Below are positions 29,902-39,907 of a stretch of 40,092 nt of DNA, one piece after another. Where the stretch lies: the NCBI GenBank assembly GCA_023666615.1, contig JAMPBQ010000001.1, forward strand, positions 172,630 through 212,721, in the 5' to 3' direction. Within the stretch, counting starts at the first letter, position 1. Every line of letters starts with the position of its first letter. The notes beneath the pieces were generated by a model. That model searched no databases and was not told the origin of the DNA. It saw only the letters and a list, made by a program, of their open reading frames with translations. The DNA comes from Clostridium sp. (lineage in GTDB: Bacteria > Bacteroidota > Bacteroidia > Bacteroidales > Muribaculaceae). The position numbers and the translations under genes were made by a program.

Positions 29902-30291
29902 TTATACGCGGCGGCGCTTGGGTGGGCGGCAGCCGTTGTGAGGCAGCGGCGTAACGTCTACGATTTCTACGACCTCGATGCCGGCGCCGTGTACGGTGCG
30001 GATAGCTGATTCGCGTCCGTTGCCCGGGCCCTTAACATAAGCCTTCACTTTGCGCAGGCCAAGGTCATAAGCGACCTTTGCGCAGTCCTGAGCGGCCATC
30101 TGGGCGGCGTAGGGGGTGTTCTTCTTTGAGCCACGGAAGCCCATCTTGCCTGCCGACGACCAAGAGATCACTTGACCCTCAGAGTTGGCTAGGCACACGA
30201 TAATGTTGTTGAAAGATGAGTGAACGTGAAGCTGGCCTTCGGCGCTGACCTTAACGTTTCTCTTCTTTGCTGCGACTGTCTTTTTTGCCAT
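29902..30291 (-). CDS. rpsK: 30S ribosomal protein S11
   Basis: 129 residues. [46 protein letters not shown] and the invariant C-terminus [18 protein letters not shown] identify S11, which shapes the mRNA exit side of the platform. The start is 9 bases after the rpsM stop. Confidence 0.98.
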   Translation of the reverse strand: MAKKTVAAKKRNVKVSAEGQLHVHSSFNNIIVCLANSEGQVISWSSAGKMGFRGSKKNTPYAAQMAAQDCAKVAYDLGLRKVKAYVKGPGNGRESAIRTVHGAGIEVVEIVDVTPLPHNGCRPPKRRRV

Positions 30292-30300
30292 AGTCTAAAA

Positions 30301-30681
30301 TTATTTAGTAGCTTTCTTCTTGTTAGCAACGGTTTTCTTGCGGCCCTTGCGGGTGCGGGCGTTGTTCTTAGTGCTCTGTCCGCGCAGGGGGAGGCCGATG
30401 CGGTGGCGGATGCCGCGGTAGCATCCGATGTCCATCAGGCGCTTGATGTTGAGCTGGATTTCACTGCGCAGGTCGCCTTCCACCTTGTATTCGGTGCCGA
30501 TGATCTCGCGCACTTTGGCTGCCTGGGCGTCAGTCCAATCCTGCACCTTGATTTCGCCGGGGACGCCGGCCTTCTCGAGGATGGTCTTGGCTGCGCTGCG
30601 ACCGATGCCGAAGATGTATGTCAAGGCTATGTCACCTCTTTTGTTTTGGGGGAGGTCAACTCCCACGATTCTTACTGCCAT
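30301..30681 (-). CDS. rpsM: 30S ribosomal protein S13
   Basis: 126 residues. [20 protein letters not shown], the H2TH region and [20 protein letters not shown] with a basic tail identify S13, which contacts the P-site tRNA and L5 across the subunit interface. Confidence 0.98.
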   Translation of the reverse strand: MAVRIVGVDLPQNKRGDIALTYIFGIGRSAAKTILEKAGVPGEIKVQDWTDAQAAKVREIIGTEYKVEGDLRSEIQLNIKRLMDIGCYRGIRHRIGLPLRGQSTKNNARTRKGRKKTVANKKKATK

Positions 30682-30723
30682 AAGTCTTATTGCAAGTTGT
30701 TAGGTCTTGAATAATTACAAATG

Positions 30724-30840
30724 TTATCCTTGACGCTGTTTGAGTTTGGGGTTTTTCTTGTTGATCACGTAGAGGCGTCCCTTGCGGCGCACGATTTTGC
30801 TGTCCGGGGTGCGCTTCTTGATTGAAGCTCTTACTTTCAT
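30724..30840 (-). CDS. rpmJ: 50S ribosomal protein L36, zinc-independent form
   Basis: 38 residues, [21 protein letters not shown]...KLKQRQG, translated directly from the minus strand. The CxxC...C...H zinc ligands of the classical protein are all replaced (RTPDSK instead of a CxxC pair), so this is the C-minus form. Canonical position between infA and rpsM. Confidence 0.95.
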   Translation of the reverse strand: MKVRASIKKRTPDSKIVRRKGRLYVINKKNPKLKQRQG

Positions 30841-30872
30841 ATCTTTTAGTATTGATTGGTTAAGCTCTTGTG

Positions 30873-30892
30873 TGCGGCCCGGGCGGGCCGCA
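30873..30892. other. GC-rich hairpin between infA and rpmJ
   Basis: TGCGGCCC (30873-30880), loop GGGC, GGGCCGCA (30885-30892): a perfect 8-bp stem, 5 bases after the infA stop. No T-run follows on either strand, so it may partly stop, stabilise or mark a processing point of the operon mRNA. Confidence 0.5.
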
Positions 30893-30897
30893 GGTGT

Positions 30898-31116
30898 TTA
30901 CTTGTAGCGGAACGCTATTCGGCCTTTCGACAAGTCGTAGGGCGACATCTCCACCCTCACCTTGTCGCCGGGGAGGATTTTGATGTAGTGCATTCGCATC
31001 TTTCCGGAGATGTGGGCGGTGATTTCATGCCCGTTCTCCAGCTCGACGCGGAACATGGCGTTGGAAAGCGCCTCCACTATTGTGCCGTCTTGCTCGATTG
31101 CTGTTTGCTTTGCCAT
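30898..31116 (-). CDS. infA: Translation initiation factor IF-1
   Basis: 72 residues, a single OB fold: [44 protein letters not shown] and [18 protein letters not shown]. It occupies the A site during initiation. 15 bases after map. Confidence 0.98.
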   Translation of the reverse strand: MAKQTAIEQDGTIVEALSNAMFRVELENGHEITAHISGKMRMHYIKILPGDKVRVEMSPYDLSKGRIAFRYK

Positions 31117-31131
31117 ATTGATTGCTTTGAG

Positions 31132-31914
31132 TTAAATGAATCTGTCGCCCAGTGCTTGCTGCACGTAGTCGAATGTTGTCAGGATTTCTGCGCGGTCGCC
31201 ATGGATGGCGATTGTGTGCTCGTAGTGGGCGGAAGGCTTGCGGTCGCGTGTGCGGCATTGCCAGCCGTCCTGTGAGAACACCACGTTTTTGCTGCCAAGG
31301 TTCACCATCGGCTCTATGCAAATCACCATGCCGTTCTTGATGAGGGCGCCGGTGCCGCGTCGGCCGAAATTGGGCACTTCGGGGGCCTCGTGCATGCTCT
31401 TGCCGATGCCGTGGCCGCACATTTCGCGCACAATGCTGTAGCGGCGCTTCTCGCAGAATGTCTGGATGGCGTTGCTGATGTCGCCGATGCGCTTGCCCAC
31501 TTTGCAGGCCTCAATGCCTACGTAGAGGCTTTCTTTGGTGTCGCGCAGGAGCTGCATGACTTCGGGCGCCACCTCCCCCACGGGGAATGTGTAGCAGGAA
31601 TCGCCGTTGTATCCGTCCTTCTCCACCACCGTGTCGATTCCGACGATGTCGCCTTCCCTAAGCTCGTAAGGGCCGGGGAAACCATGCACCACGGTCTCGT
31701 TCACCTCTATGCAGAGGGTGCCGGGAAAGCCTTCATAGCCCAGGCAAGCTGGCTTGCCGCCATTGTCGCGAATGAATTCGTAGGCTATAGAGTCAAGCTT
31801 TCGAGTGGTGACTCCGGGCGCAATGTGCTTGGCCACCTCCCCGAGAGTGCGGCTCACGAGGTCGGCGGCCGAGCGCATTTGCTCGATTTCCTGAGGTGTT
31901 TTCAGATAAATCAT
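31132..31914 (-). CDS. map: Methionine aminopeptidase, type I
   Basis: 260 residues. It removes the initiator Met from nascent proteins. The pita-bread metallopeptidase ligands are visible in order: the Asp residues of VGIDTVVEKDGYNGDSC (second Asp in GDSC), His in GHGIGKSMHE, Glu in CIEPMVN and Glu in AHYEHT. Between secY and infA, its usual place in Bacteroidetes. Confidence 0.97.
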   Translation of the reverse strand: MIYLKTPQEIEQMRSAADLVSRTLGEVAKHIAPGVTTRKLDSIAYEFIRDNGGKPACLGYEGFPGTLCIEVNETVVHGFPGPYELREGDIVGIDTVVEKDGYNGDSCYTFPVGEVAPEVMQLLRDTKESLYVGIEACKVGKRIGDISNAIQTFCEKRRYSIVREMCGHGIGKSMHEAPEVPNFGRRGTGALIKNGMVICIEPMVNLGSKNVVFSQDGWQCRTRDRKPSAHYEHTIAIHGDRAEILTTFDYVQQALGDRFI

Positions 31915-31951
31915 TTAGCTTATAGGTCTCTATATTGCTTTTCCGCTATTG

Positions 31952-33307
31952 TTAGTATCCCTGGCCAGTGGTGCGGCCCTGGATTTTGCCGTCCTTCATC
32001 AGGCCGTCATAATGGTGCATCATAAGGTGCGACTCAATCTGGCGCAGCGTGTCGAGAACGACGCCCACCATAATCAGAAGCGATGTGCCCCCGAAGAACT
32101 GGGCGAAATTCTGGCTGATGCCGAACATGCGGGCGAAGGCGGGCATGATGGCCACGATGCCGAGGAAGATTGATCCCGGGAGGGTGATGCGGCTCATGAT
32201 GGTGTCGAGGTACTCTTCGGTCTTCTTGCCGGGCTTTACGCCTGGGATGTATCCATTGTTGCGCTTCAGGTCTTCAGCCATCTGCTTGGGCCTTACGGTG
32301 ATCGCAGTGTAGAAGTAAGTGAAGGCCACAATCATCAGGAAGAAGATGAAGTTGTACCAGAATCCGTTGATGTCAGAGAACGCGTGGAAGAATCCGCTGC
32401 CGGCCCTTGCCCCAAAGCCCGAGAGGGTGATGGGGATGAACATAATGGCCTGAGCGAAGATGATGGGCATTACGCCTGCGGCGTTCACCTTCAAGGGGAT
32501 GAACTGGCGGGCGCCGCCGTACTGGCGATTGCCCACGATGCGCTTGGCGTACTGCACGGGCACCTTGCGAGTGCCCTGCACCAACAGCACGGCTCCGATA
32601 GTCACCGCGAAGAGGAGCACCATCTCAATCAGGAACATCACAAGGCCGCCCTGGCCGCCGGTGCTTGCGCCCGGAGCGCGAGAGGTGATCTCATAAAGGA
32701 ATGCCCCCGGGAGGCGGGCGATGATGCCGATAAGGATAATGAAGGATATGCCGTTGCCGATGCCGCGGTCGGTGATGCGCTCACCGAGCCACATGATGAA
32801 CATCGAGCCTGCGGCCAGTATGATGGTCAAGGAGAGGTAGTTCCAGAATGTGAACTGCTGCACGGCGCCGGCTCCGGCGTTGAGCACCTGGTACTGCATG
32901 TTGGCCAGATAGGCCGGGGCTTGCACCACAAGGATCAACACTGTGAGGTAGCGAGTGTACTGCGTCAGCTTCTGGCGGCCGCTTTCGCCCTCGCGCTGCA
33001 TCTTCTGGAATGAAGGCAGGATCATGCCGAGCAGCTGGATCACGATCGACGCTGTGATGTAGGGCATGATGCCGAGAGCGAAGATAGAGGCTTGGGAGAA
33101 TGCGCCGCCCGAGAACATGTCGAGCAGCTGCATCATGCCGGTCTTGTTGGTGAAGGCCGACAGAGCCTCGATGGCAGCCGGAGAGATGCCGGGGAGCACC
33201 ACGTAACACCCCACCCTGTAAAGGAATACAAGGAGGAGTGTCACGAGGAGTCGCTCACGCAGCTCTTCGATTGACCAAATGTTTTTGAGTGTTTGGAAGA
33301 ATCTCAT
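31952..33307 (-). CDS. secY: Preprotein translocase subunit SecY
   Basis: 451 residues, ten membrane helices, the protein-conducting channel of the inner membrane. Seen: IEELRERLLVTLLLVFLYRVG at the first helix, plug-region GGAFSQASIFALGIMPYITAS, LTQYTRYLTV, GIGNGISFII, the cytoplasmic loop RKVPVQYAKR and the C-terminal GYIPGVKPGKKTEEYLD region. It starts 4 bases after rplO. Confidence 0.98.
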   Translation of the reverse strand: MRFFQTLKNIWSIEELRERLLVTLLLVFLYRVGCYVVLPGISPAAIEALSAFTNKTGMMQLLDMFSGGAFSQASIFALGIMPYITASIVIQLLGMILPSFQKMQREGESGRQKLTQYTRYLTVLILVVQAPAYLANMQYQVLNAGAGAVQQFTFWNYLSLTIILAAGSMFIMWLGERITDRGIGNGISFIILIGIIARLPGAFLYEITSRAPGASTGGQGGLVMFLIEMVLLFAVTIGAVLLVQGTRKVPVQYAKRIVGNRQYGGARQFIPLKVNAAGVMPIIFAQAIMFIPITLSGFGARAGSGFFHAFSDINGFWYNFIFFLMIVAFTYFYTAITVRPKQMAEDLKRNNGYIPGVKPGKKTEEYLDTIMSRITLPGSIFLGIVAIMPAFARMFGISQNFAQFFGGTSLLIMVGVVLDTLRQIESHLMMHHYDGLMKDGKIQGRTTGQGY

Positions 33308-33311
33308 TTGG

Positions 33312-33758
33312 TTAGAGTTTTACGATTGTGCCGCCGGCTTTTTCAATTGCCTCCTGGGCGCTCTTTGAGAAGGCATGGGCCTCAACGGTGAGGGCTGCTG
33401 TAAGGTTGCCCTTGCCAAGGATCTTAACGAGGCTCTTGCGAGATGCGCGTCCAGCCGCAACGAGCTCTTCCATGCCAATCTTTGTCAGGCCCTTCTCTGT
33501 TGCCAGAAGCTCGAGCACTTCAAGGTTGATGGGACGATACTCAATGCGCTGCAGGGGCTTGAAGCCGAACTTGGGCAGACGGCGCTGAAGGGGCATCTGG
33601 CCACCCTCAAAGCCAATCTTGCGCTTGTAGCCTGAGCGCGACTTTGCGCCCTTGTGGCCGCGGGTTGATGTGCCGCCCTTGCCCGAGCCCGGGCCGCGGC
33701 CTATGCGCTTTCTGGTCTTAACGGACCCAGCGTTTGGTTGCAAGTTACTTAAATCCAT
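33312..33758 (-). CDS. rplO: 50S ribosomal protein L15
   Basis: 148 residues. [31 protein letters not shown]-type N-terminus with the Gly-rich [17 protein letters not shown] extension into rRNA, and the C-terminal globular domain ending [12 protein letters not shown]. Confidence 0.98.
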   Translation of the reverse strand: MDLSNLQPNAGSVKTRKRIGRGPGSGKGGTSTRGHKGAKSRSGYKRKIGFEGGQMPLQRRLPKFGFKPLQRIEYRPINLEVLELLATEKGLTKIGMEELVAAGRASRKSLVKILGKGNLTAALTVEAHAFSKSAQEAIEKAGGTIVKL

Positions 33759-33771
33759 AGTGCTGATGATG

Positions 33772-33951
33772 TTAAGCGTTTGTCACCTCTACCAGGTGGC
33801 GAACTTTGTTTACCATACCCATCACCGAAGGAGTGTCCTCCTTTACCACGGTGTGGTTCATCTTCTTGAGGCCGAGCGCGTCGAGTGTGCGCTTCTGCAC
33901 TGCGGGGCAGTTGATGCGGCTCTTTATTTGCTTGATTTTAATCTGTGCCAT
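33772..33951 (-). CDS. rpmD: 50S ribosomal protein L30
   Basis: 59 residues, [15 protein letters not shown]...VEVTNA, translated directly. The L30 signature lies in the middle ([18 protein letters not shown]) and continues with [14 protein letters not shown]. It falls between rpsE and rplO with 15- and 13-base gaps. Confidence 0.96.
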   Translation of the reverse strand: MAQIKIKQIKSRINCPAVQKRTLDALGLKKMNHTVVKEDTPSVMGMVNKVRHLVEVTNA

Positions 33952-33966
33952 GATTGCGGAAGGGTT

Positions 33967-34482
33967 TTAGCCGTTGAACACTTGTGAGAGGCTGATGCCG
34001 CGGTTGTGCGCAACCTCGATGGGGGAGCGCATCTCGGCCAGGGCCTCGATTGTGGCCTTCACCAGGTTGTGGGGGTTGGATGACCCCTTCGACTTGGCGA
34101 GCACGTCGGTAACGCCTACGCTCTCAAGCACAGCGCGCATAGCGCCGCCGGCCTTCACGCCTGTACCGTGGGAGGCGGGCTTGAGGATCACGCGCGATCC
34201 GCCGAACTTGGCCTCCTGCTCGTGGGGGATTGTGCCTTTGTGCACGGGCACCTGGATAAGGTTCTTCTTAGCTGCCTCTACGCCCTTGGCGATTGCGGCC
34301 TGCACTTCGTTGGCCTTGCCCAGGCCGTAGCCGATGACACCGTTTTCATTTCCCACTACCACGATGGCGGCGAAGGTGAAAGCGCGTCCGCCCTTGGTTA
34401 CCTTGGTGACGCGGTTGATGGCCACCAGGCGGTCCTTGAGCTCGATATCGTTGGTCGATTTTACTCTATTGTATTTTGCCAT
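33967..34482 (-). CDS. rpsE: 30S ribosomal protein S5
   Basis: 171 residues. N-terminal dsRNA-binding-like domain with [21 protein letters not shown] and [18 protein letters not shown]-terminal domain with [19 protein letters not shown]. It acts in decoding accuracy and the mRNA entry helicase region. Confidence 0.98.
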   Translation of the reverse strand: MAKYNRVKSTNDIELKDRLVAINRVTKVTKGGRAFTFAAIVVVGNENGVIGYGLGKANEVQAAIAKGVEAAKKNLIQVPVHKGTIPHEQEAKFGGSRVILKPASHGTGVKAGGAMRAVLESVGVTDVLAKSKGSSNPHNLVKATIEALAEMRSPIEVAHNRGISLSQVFNG

Positions 34483-34487
34483 TTTCT

Positions 34488-34832
34488 TTAGAATTTAAGT
34501 CCGCCGTTGCGAGCAGCGTCAGCCAGTGATTTTACTCTGCCGTGGAAAAGGTAGCCGTTGCGGTCGAACACCACAGTGTCGATTCCGGCCTCGAGGGCCT
34601 TCTTGGCGATGAGTTCGCCCACCTTGGCGGCGGTGTCGCTCTTTGTGCCGGCAGCTTCAAGGCCGCGGCTCGACGCGCTGGCCAGGGTCTTGCCCTGCAG
34701 GTCGTCGACGAGCTGCACGTAGATCTGCTTGTTTGAGCGGAACACTGTCATGCGCGGACGCTGAGCTGTGCCGGAAATCCTTCCGCGTATGCGGGTCTTG
34801 ATCTTAAGTCTTCTTTGTTTCTTTGATACCAT
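34488..34832 (-). CDS. rplR: 50S ribosomal protein L18
   Basis: 114 residues. [39 protein letters not shown], and [22 protein letters not shown] near the C-terminus match L18, which brings 5S rRNA to the large subunit with L5. Confidence 0.98.
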   Translation of the reverse strand: MVSKKQRRLKIKTRIRGRISGTAQRPRMTVFRSNKQIYVQLVDDLQGKTLASASSRGLEAAGTKSDTAAKVGELIAKKALEAGIDTVVFDRNGYLFHGRVKSLADAARNGGLKF

Positions 34833-34850
34833 GATTGCGGAAGTTTATAT

Positions 34851-35408
34851 TTATTTGGCGCTAGCCGATTTTCCTGACTTGCGGCGGATGACTTCGCCGA
34901 CAAACTTGATGCCTTTGCCTTTGTAAGGCTCGGGCTTGCGAAGGGAGCGGATCTTTGCGCACACCTGGCCCAGGAGCTGCTTGTCGTCGCTCTCGAGGAT
35001 AACCAGGGGATTCTTGTTGCGCTCGCTCTTCGTCTCAACCTTCACCTCGTCGGGAAGCTTGATGTATATGGCGTGGGAGAAACCCAGCGCGAGCTCGAGC
35101 ACCTGGCCGGTGCTGTTGGCGCGGTAGCCTACGCCCACGAGTTCCATTTCTTTGCGGTATCCCTTCGATACGCCTTCCACCATGTTGTGGATCAGGGCGC
35201 GGTAGAGGCCGTGCATTGCGCGGTGCTCCTTGTCGTCGGAGGGGCGCGTAACGATTACGTGGCCGTCCTCAACCTTAACGGTGATGTCGGGGTTCACGGC
35301 CTGCTGAAGGGTCTTCTTGTTGCCTTTGACGGTGACTACGTTGTCAGCGCTGACTGTAACCTCCACTCCGGCAGGGATTGCGATTGGTGCTTTGCCTATT
35401 CTTGACAT
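34851..35408 (-). CDS. rplF: 50S ribosomal protein L6
   Basis: 185 residues. Two repeated alpha/beta domains; MSRIGKAPIAIPAGVEV at the start and the PEPYKGKGIKFVGEVIRRKSGKS signature near the end. It sits near the factor-binding site of the 50S subunit. Confidence 0.98.
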   Translation of the reverse strand: MSRIGKAPIAIPAGVEVTVSADNVVTVKGNKKTLQQAVNPDITVKVEDGHVIVTRPSDDKEHRAMHGLYRALIHNMVEGVSKGYRKEMELVGVGYRANSTGQVLELALGFSHAIYIKLPDEVKVETKSERNKNPLVILESDDKQLLGQVCAKIRSLRKPEPYKGKGIKFVGEVIRRKSGKSASAK

Positions 35409-35427
35409 AATTCTGCGGTTTGGATGA

Positions 35428-35826
35428 TTAGTAAATGTAGCACAGGACTTCGCCGCCTACCTTAAGCTCAGCGGCCTTCTTGTTAGTCATGACGCCTTTA
35501 GATGTTGAAAGGATGGCGATGCCCAGTCCGTTGAGGACCCGGGGCATGTCCTTGTAGCCAGTGTATTGGCGCAGGCCCGGGCGCGATACGCGCTTCAGGC
35601 CCTTGATTGCGCTCACGTGGTCCTTGGGATCGTATTTGAGCGCGATCTTGATTGTGCCGGCAGGGTTTTCACCCTCTACGAACTTATAGTTGAGGATGTA
35701 GCCCTGCTCGAAAAGGATCTTTGTGATCTCTTTCTTCAAGTTTGAGGCGGGGATCTCGACCACGCGGTGGTTGGCCTTTACCGCATTCCTCACTCTTGTC
35801 AGATAGTCTGCTATTGGATCTGTCAT
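35428..35826 (-). CDS. rpsH: 30S ribosomal protein S8
   Basis: 132 residues. [27 protein letters not shown]-type motif ([18 protein letters not shown]) and the C-terminal [26 protein letters not shown] identify S8, a 16S rRNA central-domain binder and spc-operon autoregulator in E. coli. It is preceded by a 77-base gap containing a small TTGGG-TGAG-CCCAA hairpin. Confidence 0.98.
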   Translation of the reverse strand: MTDPIADYLTRVRNAVKANHRVVEIPASNLKKEITKILFEQGYILNYKFVEGENPAGTIKIALKYDPKDHVSAIKGLKRVSRPGLRQYTGYKDMPRVLNGLGIAILSTSKGVMTNKKAAELKVGGEVLCYIY

Positions 35827-35903
35827 TTTTTTGATTTGTTAAATTGATTGGGTGAGCCCAACAATATTTAAAATGGAAGCCTGCTGAATCAACGCCCTGG
35901 CGC

Positions 35904-36209
35904 TTACCAGCTTGCTTTCTTTACGCCGGGGATGAGGCCGGCAGATGCCATTTCGCGGAATTGGATGCGCGAGATGCCGAATTGACGCATGTAGCCCTTG
36001 GGGCGGCCGGTGATTGAGCAGCGGTTGTGCATGCGGATTGCGCTGGCGTTCTTGGGCAGCTTCTGCAGCTGCTGGTAGATTTCGTAAGCGCTCTCGCCCT
36101 GCTTGGCGAGCTCCTTTGCCTGCGCCTTGAGCTCAGCCTTGCGCTGGGCGTACTTTGCCACAAGCTTGGCCCTCTTGACCTCGCGGGCCTTCATAGATTC
36201 TTTTGCCAT
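35904..36209 (-). CDS. rpsN: 30S ribosomal protein S14, zinc-independent form
   Basis: 101 residues: the long form without the CxxC-x12-CxxC zinc ribbon (only one Cys, in [12 protein letters not shown]). [21 protein letters not shown] at the start and [25 protein letters not shown] at the end are typical. Between rplE and rpsH. Confidence 0.97.
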   Translation of the reverse strand: MAKESMKAREVKRAKLVAKYAQRKAELKAQAKELAKQGESAYEIYQQLQKLPKNASAIRMHNRCSITGRPKGYMRQFGISRIQFREMASAGLIPGVKKASW

Positions 36210-36218
36210 GGGGTCTCC

Positions 36219-36770
36219 TTATTTTTTGGCGTTCTTGAATGGCAAGCCGAACTCGCGCAGCAGGGCGTATCCCTCTTCGTCGGTGTTCGCCGAAGTCACG
36301 AACGTGATGTTCATGCCTTGGAGCTTGCTGATGTTGTCGATGTTGATCTCGGGAAAGATGATCTGCTCGGTCACGCCCAGGGTGTAGTTGCCGCGGCCGT
36401 CGAGCTTTCCTTCGATGCCCTTGAAGTCGCGGATGCGGGGCAGAGCCACGCGGATCAGGCGCTCCAGGAATTCATACATGTGCTCGCGGCGCAGGGTCAC
36501 CATCGCGCCGATGGGCATGCCCTTGCGGAGCTTGAAGTTGGAGATGTCCTTCTTCGACATGGTGGCCACGGCCTTTTGGCCCGTGATGGCGGTGAGCTCG
36601 TTGATAGCGTTGTCGATGAGCTTCTTGTCCTGTGTGGCGCCGCCCAGTCCCATGTTGACTACTATCTTCTTCAGGCGGGGCACCTGCATGGGAGTGTGGT
36701 AGCTGAATTCTTTTGTAAGGGCCGGGGCGATGCGCTCCTCGTAGTCCTTCTTTACTGTGATATTGCTCAT
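36219..36770 (-). CDS. rplE: 50S ribosomal protein L5
   Basis: 183 residues. [47 protein letters not shown] and the late [24 protein letters not shown] match L5, which binds 5S rRNA and touches P-site tRNA. The start overlaps the rplX stop by one base. Confidence 0.98.
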   Translation of the reverse strand: MSNITVKKDYEERIAPALTKEFSYHTPMQVPRLKKIVVNMGLGGATQDKKLIDNAINELTAITGQKAVATMSKKDISNFKLRKGMPIGAMVTLRREHMYEFLERLIRVALPRIRDFKGIEGKLDGRGNYTLGVTEQIIFPEINIDNISKLQGMNITFVTSANTDEEGYALLREFGLPFKNAKK

Positions 36771-37090
36771 TACTTAATTACCATTCCTGATTTTTTGGAA
36801 ATGCGCACCTTAGTGCCGTCTTCCTCGACGCGCACCCCGATGCGAGTGGGCTTGCCGCTCTTGGGGTCGATGAGCGATAGCTTGCAAAGGCGTATTGGAG
36901 CCTCCATCTTCACCAGGCCGCCCTGCGGGTGCTGTGCGTTGGGCTTCATCGCCTTGGTCACGATATTTACGCCCTCGACGATGGCGCGGCCCTTCTTGCG
37001 GTCAACGGAGAGCACGCGGCCGGTCTTGCCGCGGTCTTCGCCCGAGAGGACGTATACTTGGTCGTCCTTCTTTATGAAAATCTTTGCCAT
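36770..37090 (-). CDS. rplX: 50S ribosomal protein L24
   Basis: 106 residues. KOW motif [21 protein letters not shown] (9-29) and [13 protein letters not shown] identify L24, an early 50S assembly initiator near the exit tunnel. Confidence 0.98.
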   Translation of the reverse strand: MAKIFIKKDDQVYVLSGEDRGKTGRVLSVDRKKGRAIVEGVNIVTKAMKPNAQHPQGGLVKMEAPIRLCKLSLIDPKSGKPTRIGVRVEEDGTKVRISKKSGMVIK

Positions 37091-37116
37091 TTCTAAAGTT
37101 GGTGTTACAAATATTA

Positions 37117-37482
37117 TTAAAGTACCTCGGGGGCGAGCGATACAATCTTCATGTTGGCTGCGCGGAGCTCGCGGGCCACGGGGCCGAAGATGCGGGTGCC
37201 GCGGAGCTCGCCGGCGTTGTTGAGGAGAACGCAGGCGTTGTCGTCAAAGCGGATGTATGATCCGTCGGGGCGGCGGATTTCCTTCTTTGTGCGCACCACC
37301 ATAGCCTTAGAGACGGTGCCCTTCTTCATGTCGGAGCTTGGGATGACGCTCTTGACGGTGACGACGATGATGTCGCCAACGGTGGCGTAGCGGCGTCCGG
37401 TGCCGCCAAGCACATGTATGCACAGTACTTCCTTTGCGCCGCTGTTGTCGGCAACATTTAAACGGGTTTCTGACTGAATCAT
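37117..37482 (-). CDS. rplN: 50S ribosomal protein L14
   Basis: 121 residues. [21 protein letters not shown] at the start, [27 protein letters not shown] in the middle and [10 protein letters not shown] at the end are diagnostic of L14, an interface protein that contacts 16S helix 14. Confidence 0.98.
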   Translation of the reverse strand: MIQSETRLNVADNSGAKEVLCIHVLGGTGRRYATVGDIIVVTVKSVIPSSDMKKGTVSKAMVVRTKKEIRRPDGSYIRFDDNACVLLNNAGELRGTRIFGPVARELRAANMKIVSLAPEVL

Positions 37483-37486
37483 GATT

Positions 37487-37750
37487 TTACTTCACTTTTT
37501 CGATAATTTCAACTAAGCGCCATCTCTTTGTCTTGCTCAGGGGGCGTGTCTCCATCAGCCTTACGGTGTCGCCTATGCTGCATTCGTTCTTTTCGTCGTG
37601 AGCGTGGTATTTCTTCGTCTTGTTGACGAACTTGCCGTAGATCGGGTGCTTCTCCTTGTACTTGACGGTGACGGTGATCGTCTTGTCGCCTTTATTGGAG
37701 CTCACCACGCCTACACGCTCTTTTCTGAGGTTTCTCTTTACTTCTTCCAT
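37487..37750 (-). CDS. rpsQ: 30S ribosomal protein S17
   Basis: 87 residues, OB fold: [53 protein letters not shown]. It is a primary 16S 5'-domain binder. 4 bases before rplN. Confidence 0.98.
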   Translation of the reverse strand: MEEVKRNLRKERVGVVSSNKGDKTITVTVKYKEKHPIYGKFVNKTKKYHAHDEKNECSIGDTVRLMETRPLSKTKRWRLVEIIEKVK

Positions 37751-37764
37751 AGTTGGGGGCGGGA

Positions 37765-37962
37765 TTATTTGTTGTTAAGTTCGCGCATGCGCAGCTCTGT
37801 CTTCACGCGGGCGATCATGCGGCGGTCGGCCGTGATCTTTGCGGGATTGTCAAGAGGTGCGATTGAGTGCTGGATTTTCAGCTGGCGGTAGTCAGCCTCC
37901 ATCTTTGCCAGGTGCTCGCGCAGGTCAGCGGTGCTGAACTCCTTGATATCTGCTTTCTTCAT
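37765..37962 (-). CDS. rpmC: 50S ribosomal protein L29
   Basis: 65 residues, mostly helical: [28 protein letters not shown] and the signature [21 protein letters not shown]. It lies at the tunnel exit near the SRP and trigger-factor docking site. Confidence 0.97.
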   Translation of the reverse strand: MKKADIKEFSTADLREHLAKMEADYRQLKIQHSIAPLDNPAKITADRRMIARVKTELRMRELNNK

Positions 37963-37970
37963 TGCGATTG

Positions 37971-38402
37971 TTATACGTTTTGGGTGGGATCGTAGTCGCG
38001 CGCTACGACGAATTTTGTGGTTACTGGCAGCTTCTGCGCTCCAAGGCGCAGAGCCTCCTTTGCAACTTCGTAGGGCACGCCCTCGACCTCGATGATGATG
38101 CGTCCCGGAGTCACGGGCGCAACGAATCCTTCAGGATTGCCCTTGCCTTTACCCATGCGGACGTCGGCGGGCTTGCGGGTGATGGGCTTATCGGGGAATA
38201 TGCGGATCCAAATCTGTCCCTGGCGCTGCATGTAGCGTGTCACGGCGATACGCGCTGCCTCTATCTGGCGGCCGGTAATCCATTTGGTGTCAAGGGTCTT
38301 GATGCCGAATGATCCGAAAGCCAGCTGGTTGCCGCGCTGGGCTTCGCCCTTCTGGCGGCCCTTCTGCATGCGGCGGAATTTGGTTTTCTTAGGTTGTAGC
38401 AT
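37971..38402 (-). CDS. rplP: 50S ribosomal protein L16
   Basis: 143 residues. [66 protein letters not shown]-type core and [14 protein letters not shown] identify L16, which positions A-site tRNA. Confidence 0.98.
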   Translation of the reverse strand: MLQPKKTKFRRMQKGRQKGEAQRGNQLAFGSFGIKTLDTKWITGRQIEAARIAVTRYMQRQGQIWIRIFPDKPITRKPADVRMGKGKGNPEGFVAPVTPGRIIIEVEGVPYEVAKEALRLGAQKLPVTTKFVVARDYDPTQNV

Positions 38403-38425
38403 TTGTAATTAGCCTTTTTTCGGGT

Positions 38426-39163
38426 TTAACGATTGTTCTTGGCACCGCGGCGCGCGCCCGAGCGGCGGCCTCCGCCTTGGCCCTGCTGAGCAGAGCGGCC
38501 TTCCTTCTGATTTGCGAACGAGGGAGCCAGGTCGCGCTTGCCGTAGACTTCGCCGCGGCAAATCCACACCTTCACCCCGATCACGCCCACCTTGGTGTGG
38601 GCCTCTACCAGCGCGTAGTCGATGTCGGCGCGGAGGGTGTGCAGCGGGGTGCGCCCTTCCTTGAACATTTCCGAGCGGGCCATTTCAGCGCCGTTCAGGC
38701 GGCCGGAAATCTGCACCTTGATGCCCTCGGCTCCGGCGCGCATCGTAGAGGCAACGGCCATCTTCACGGCGCGGCGGTAAGCGATCTTGCCTTCAATCTG
38801 GCGGGCTATGGTCGAGGCCACGATCTGAGCGTCAAGCTCGGGACGCTTCACCTCGAACACGTTGATCTGGACGTCCTTGTCGGTAATCTTGCGGAGCTCT
38901 TCCTTGAGCATTTCCACATCCTGGCCGCCCTTGCCGATGATCAAACCAGGACGAGCGGTGCAGATTGTGATGGTGATGAGCTTGAGGGTGCGCTCTATAA
39001 CGATGCGTGATACGCTGCACTTCTCAAGGCGCTTGCTCAGGTACTTGCGGAGCTTGGAATCCTCGAGGATGGTGTCGCCGTACTTGCGTCCGCCGAACCA
39101 GTTAGAGTCCCAGCCGCGGATGATTCCCAAGCGGTTGCTGATAGGATTTACTTTCTGTCCCAT
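38426..39163 (-). CDS. rpsC: 30S ribosomal protein S3
   Basis: 245 residues. [25 protein letters not shown] domain with [20 protein letters not shown] (about 68-88), and C-terminal domain with [31 protein letters not shown] basic Gly/Arg-rich tail (about 225-245) follows. It forms the mRNA entry channel with S4 and S5. It starts 2 bases after rplV. Confidence 0.98.
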   Translation of the reverse strand: MGQKVNPISNRLGIIRGWDSNWFGGRKYGDTILEDSKLRKYLSKRLEKCSVSRIVIERTLKLITITICTARPGLIIGKGGQDVEMLKEELRKITDKDVQINVFEVKRPELDAQIVASTIARQIEGKIAYRRAVKMAVASTMRAGAEGIKVQISGRLNGAEMARSEMFKEGRTPLHTLRADIDYALVEAHTKVGVIGVKVWICRGEVYGKRDLAPSFANQKEGRSAQQGQGGGRRSGARRGAKNNR

Positions 39164-39165
39164 AC

Positions 39166-39576
39166 TTATTCCTTGGTTGTTTTGTTGTCGATCGAGTCAA
39201 CGATCAGGGTTACGTGGTTGGAGCGCTTGCGGATGCGGTAGCCGCGACCCTGTGGAGCCGGGCGCAGGCGCTTGAGCATGGGCGCTGGATTTACGAAAAT
39301 TGTGGAGATGTAGAGTTCTCCGCTCTCTGCCTTCTTATCGTTCTTGGCCTCCCAGTTGGCGATGGCCGAGCGCAGGAGCTTCTCAAGCACGGCTGCGGCC
39401 TCCTTGTTGGAGAACTTCAGGATGCCCAGGGCGCGGAAGCACTCCTTGCCGCGCACGAGGTCGGCCACGAGGCGCATCTTGCGGGGGGATGAAGGTATGT
39501 TTGTGAGCTTTGCGAAGGCGATTTCCTTGCGGGCCTCTTTCATTCGGTCGGCTGCGATTCTTTTTCTTTTACCCAT
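39166..39576 (-). CDS. rplV: 50S ribosomal protein L22
   Basis: 136 residues. [27 protein letters not shown], the tunnel hairpin [30 protein letters not shown] near the C-terminus. The loop residues line the exit tunnel and are the usual macrolide-resistance site; no obvious change is seen. Confidence 0.98.
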   Translation of the reverse strand: MGKRKRIAADRMKEARKEIAFAKLTNIPSSPRKMRLVADLVRGKECFRALGILKFSNKEAAAVLEKLLRSAIANWEAKNDKKAESGELYISTIFVNPAPMLKRLRPAPQGRGYRIRKRSNHVTLIVDSIDNKTTKE

Positions 39577-39617
39577 TTTTTTTAGTTTTTACAGGTTTTT
39601 TGCAAGGTCCCGGGTTT

Positions 39618-39887
39618 TTACTTCTTCTTGTTGCCGGCATGTCCGCGGAATGTGCGGGTGGGGGCAAACTCGCCGAGCTTGTGGCCGACCATGTTCTCAG
39701 TCACGTACACAGGGATGAACTTGTTGCCGTTGTGTACTGCGAAAGTGTGGCCTACGAATTCAGGCGCGATCATAGAGGCGCGGCTCCAGGTCTTGATTAC
39801 GGCCTTCTTGCCGGTGGCATCCATGTCGGCTACCTTCTTCTCCAGCTTTGCGCTGATAAAGGGTCCTTTTTTTAATGAACGACTCAT
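39618..39887 (-). CDS. rpsS: 30S ribosomal protein S19
   Basis: 89 residues. [69 protein letters not shown]-type core ending in a basic GHAGNKKK tail. Located in the head of the 30S subunit, 20 bases after rplB. Confidence 0.98.
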   Translation of the reverse strand: MSRSLKKGPFISAKLEKKVADMDATGKKAVIKTWSRASMIAPEFVGHTFAVHNGNKFIPVYVTENMVGHKLGEFAPTRTFRGHAGNKKK

Positions 39888-39907
39888 ATTCTACACGATT
39901 AATCTTG

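Noticed and set aside
36027-37223. 398-codon plus-strand frame across rpsN, rplE and rplX.
   Set aside because: Fully antisense to conserved ribosomal genes; a codon-bias shadow.
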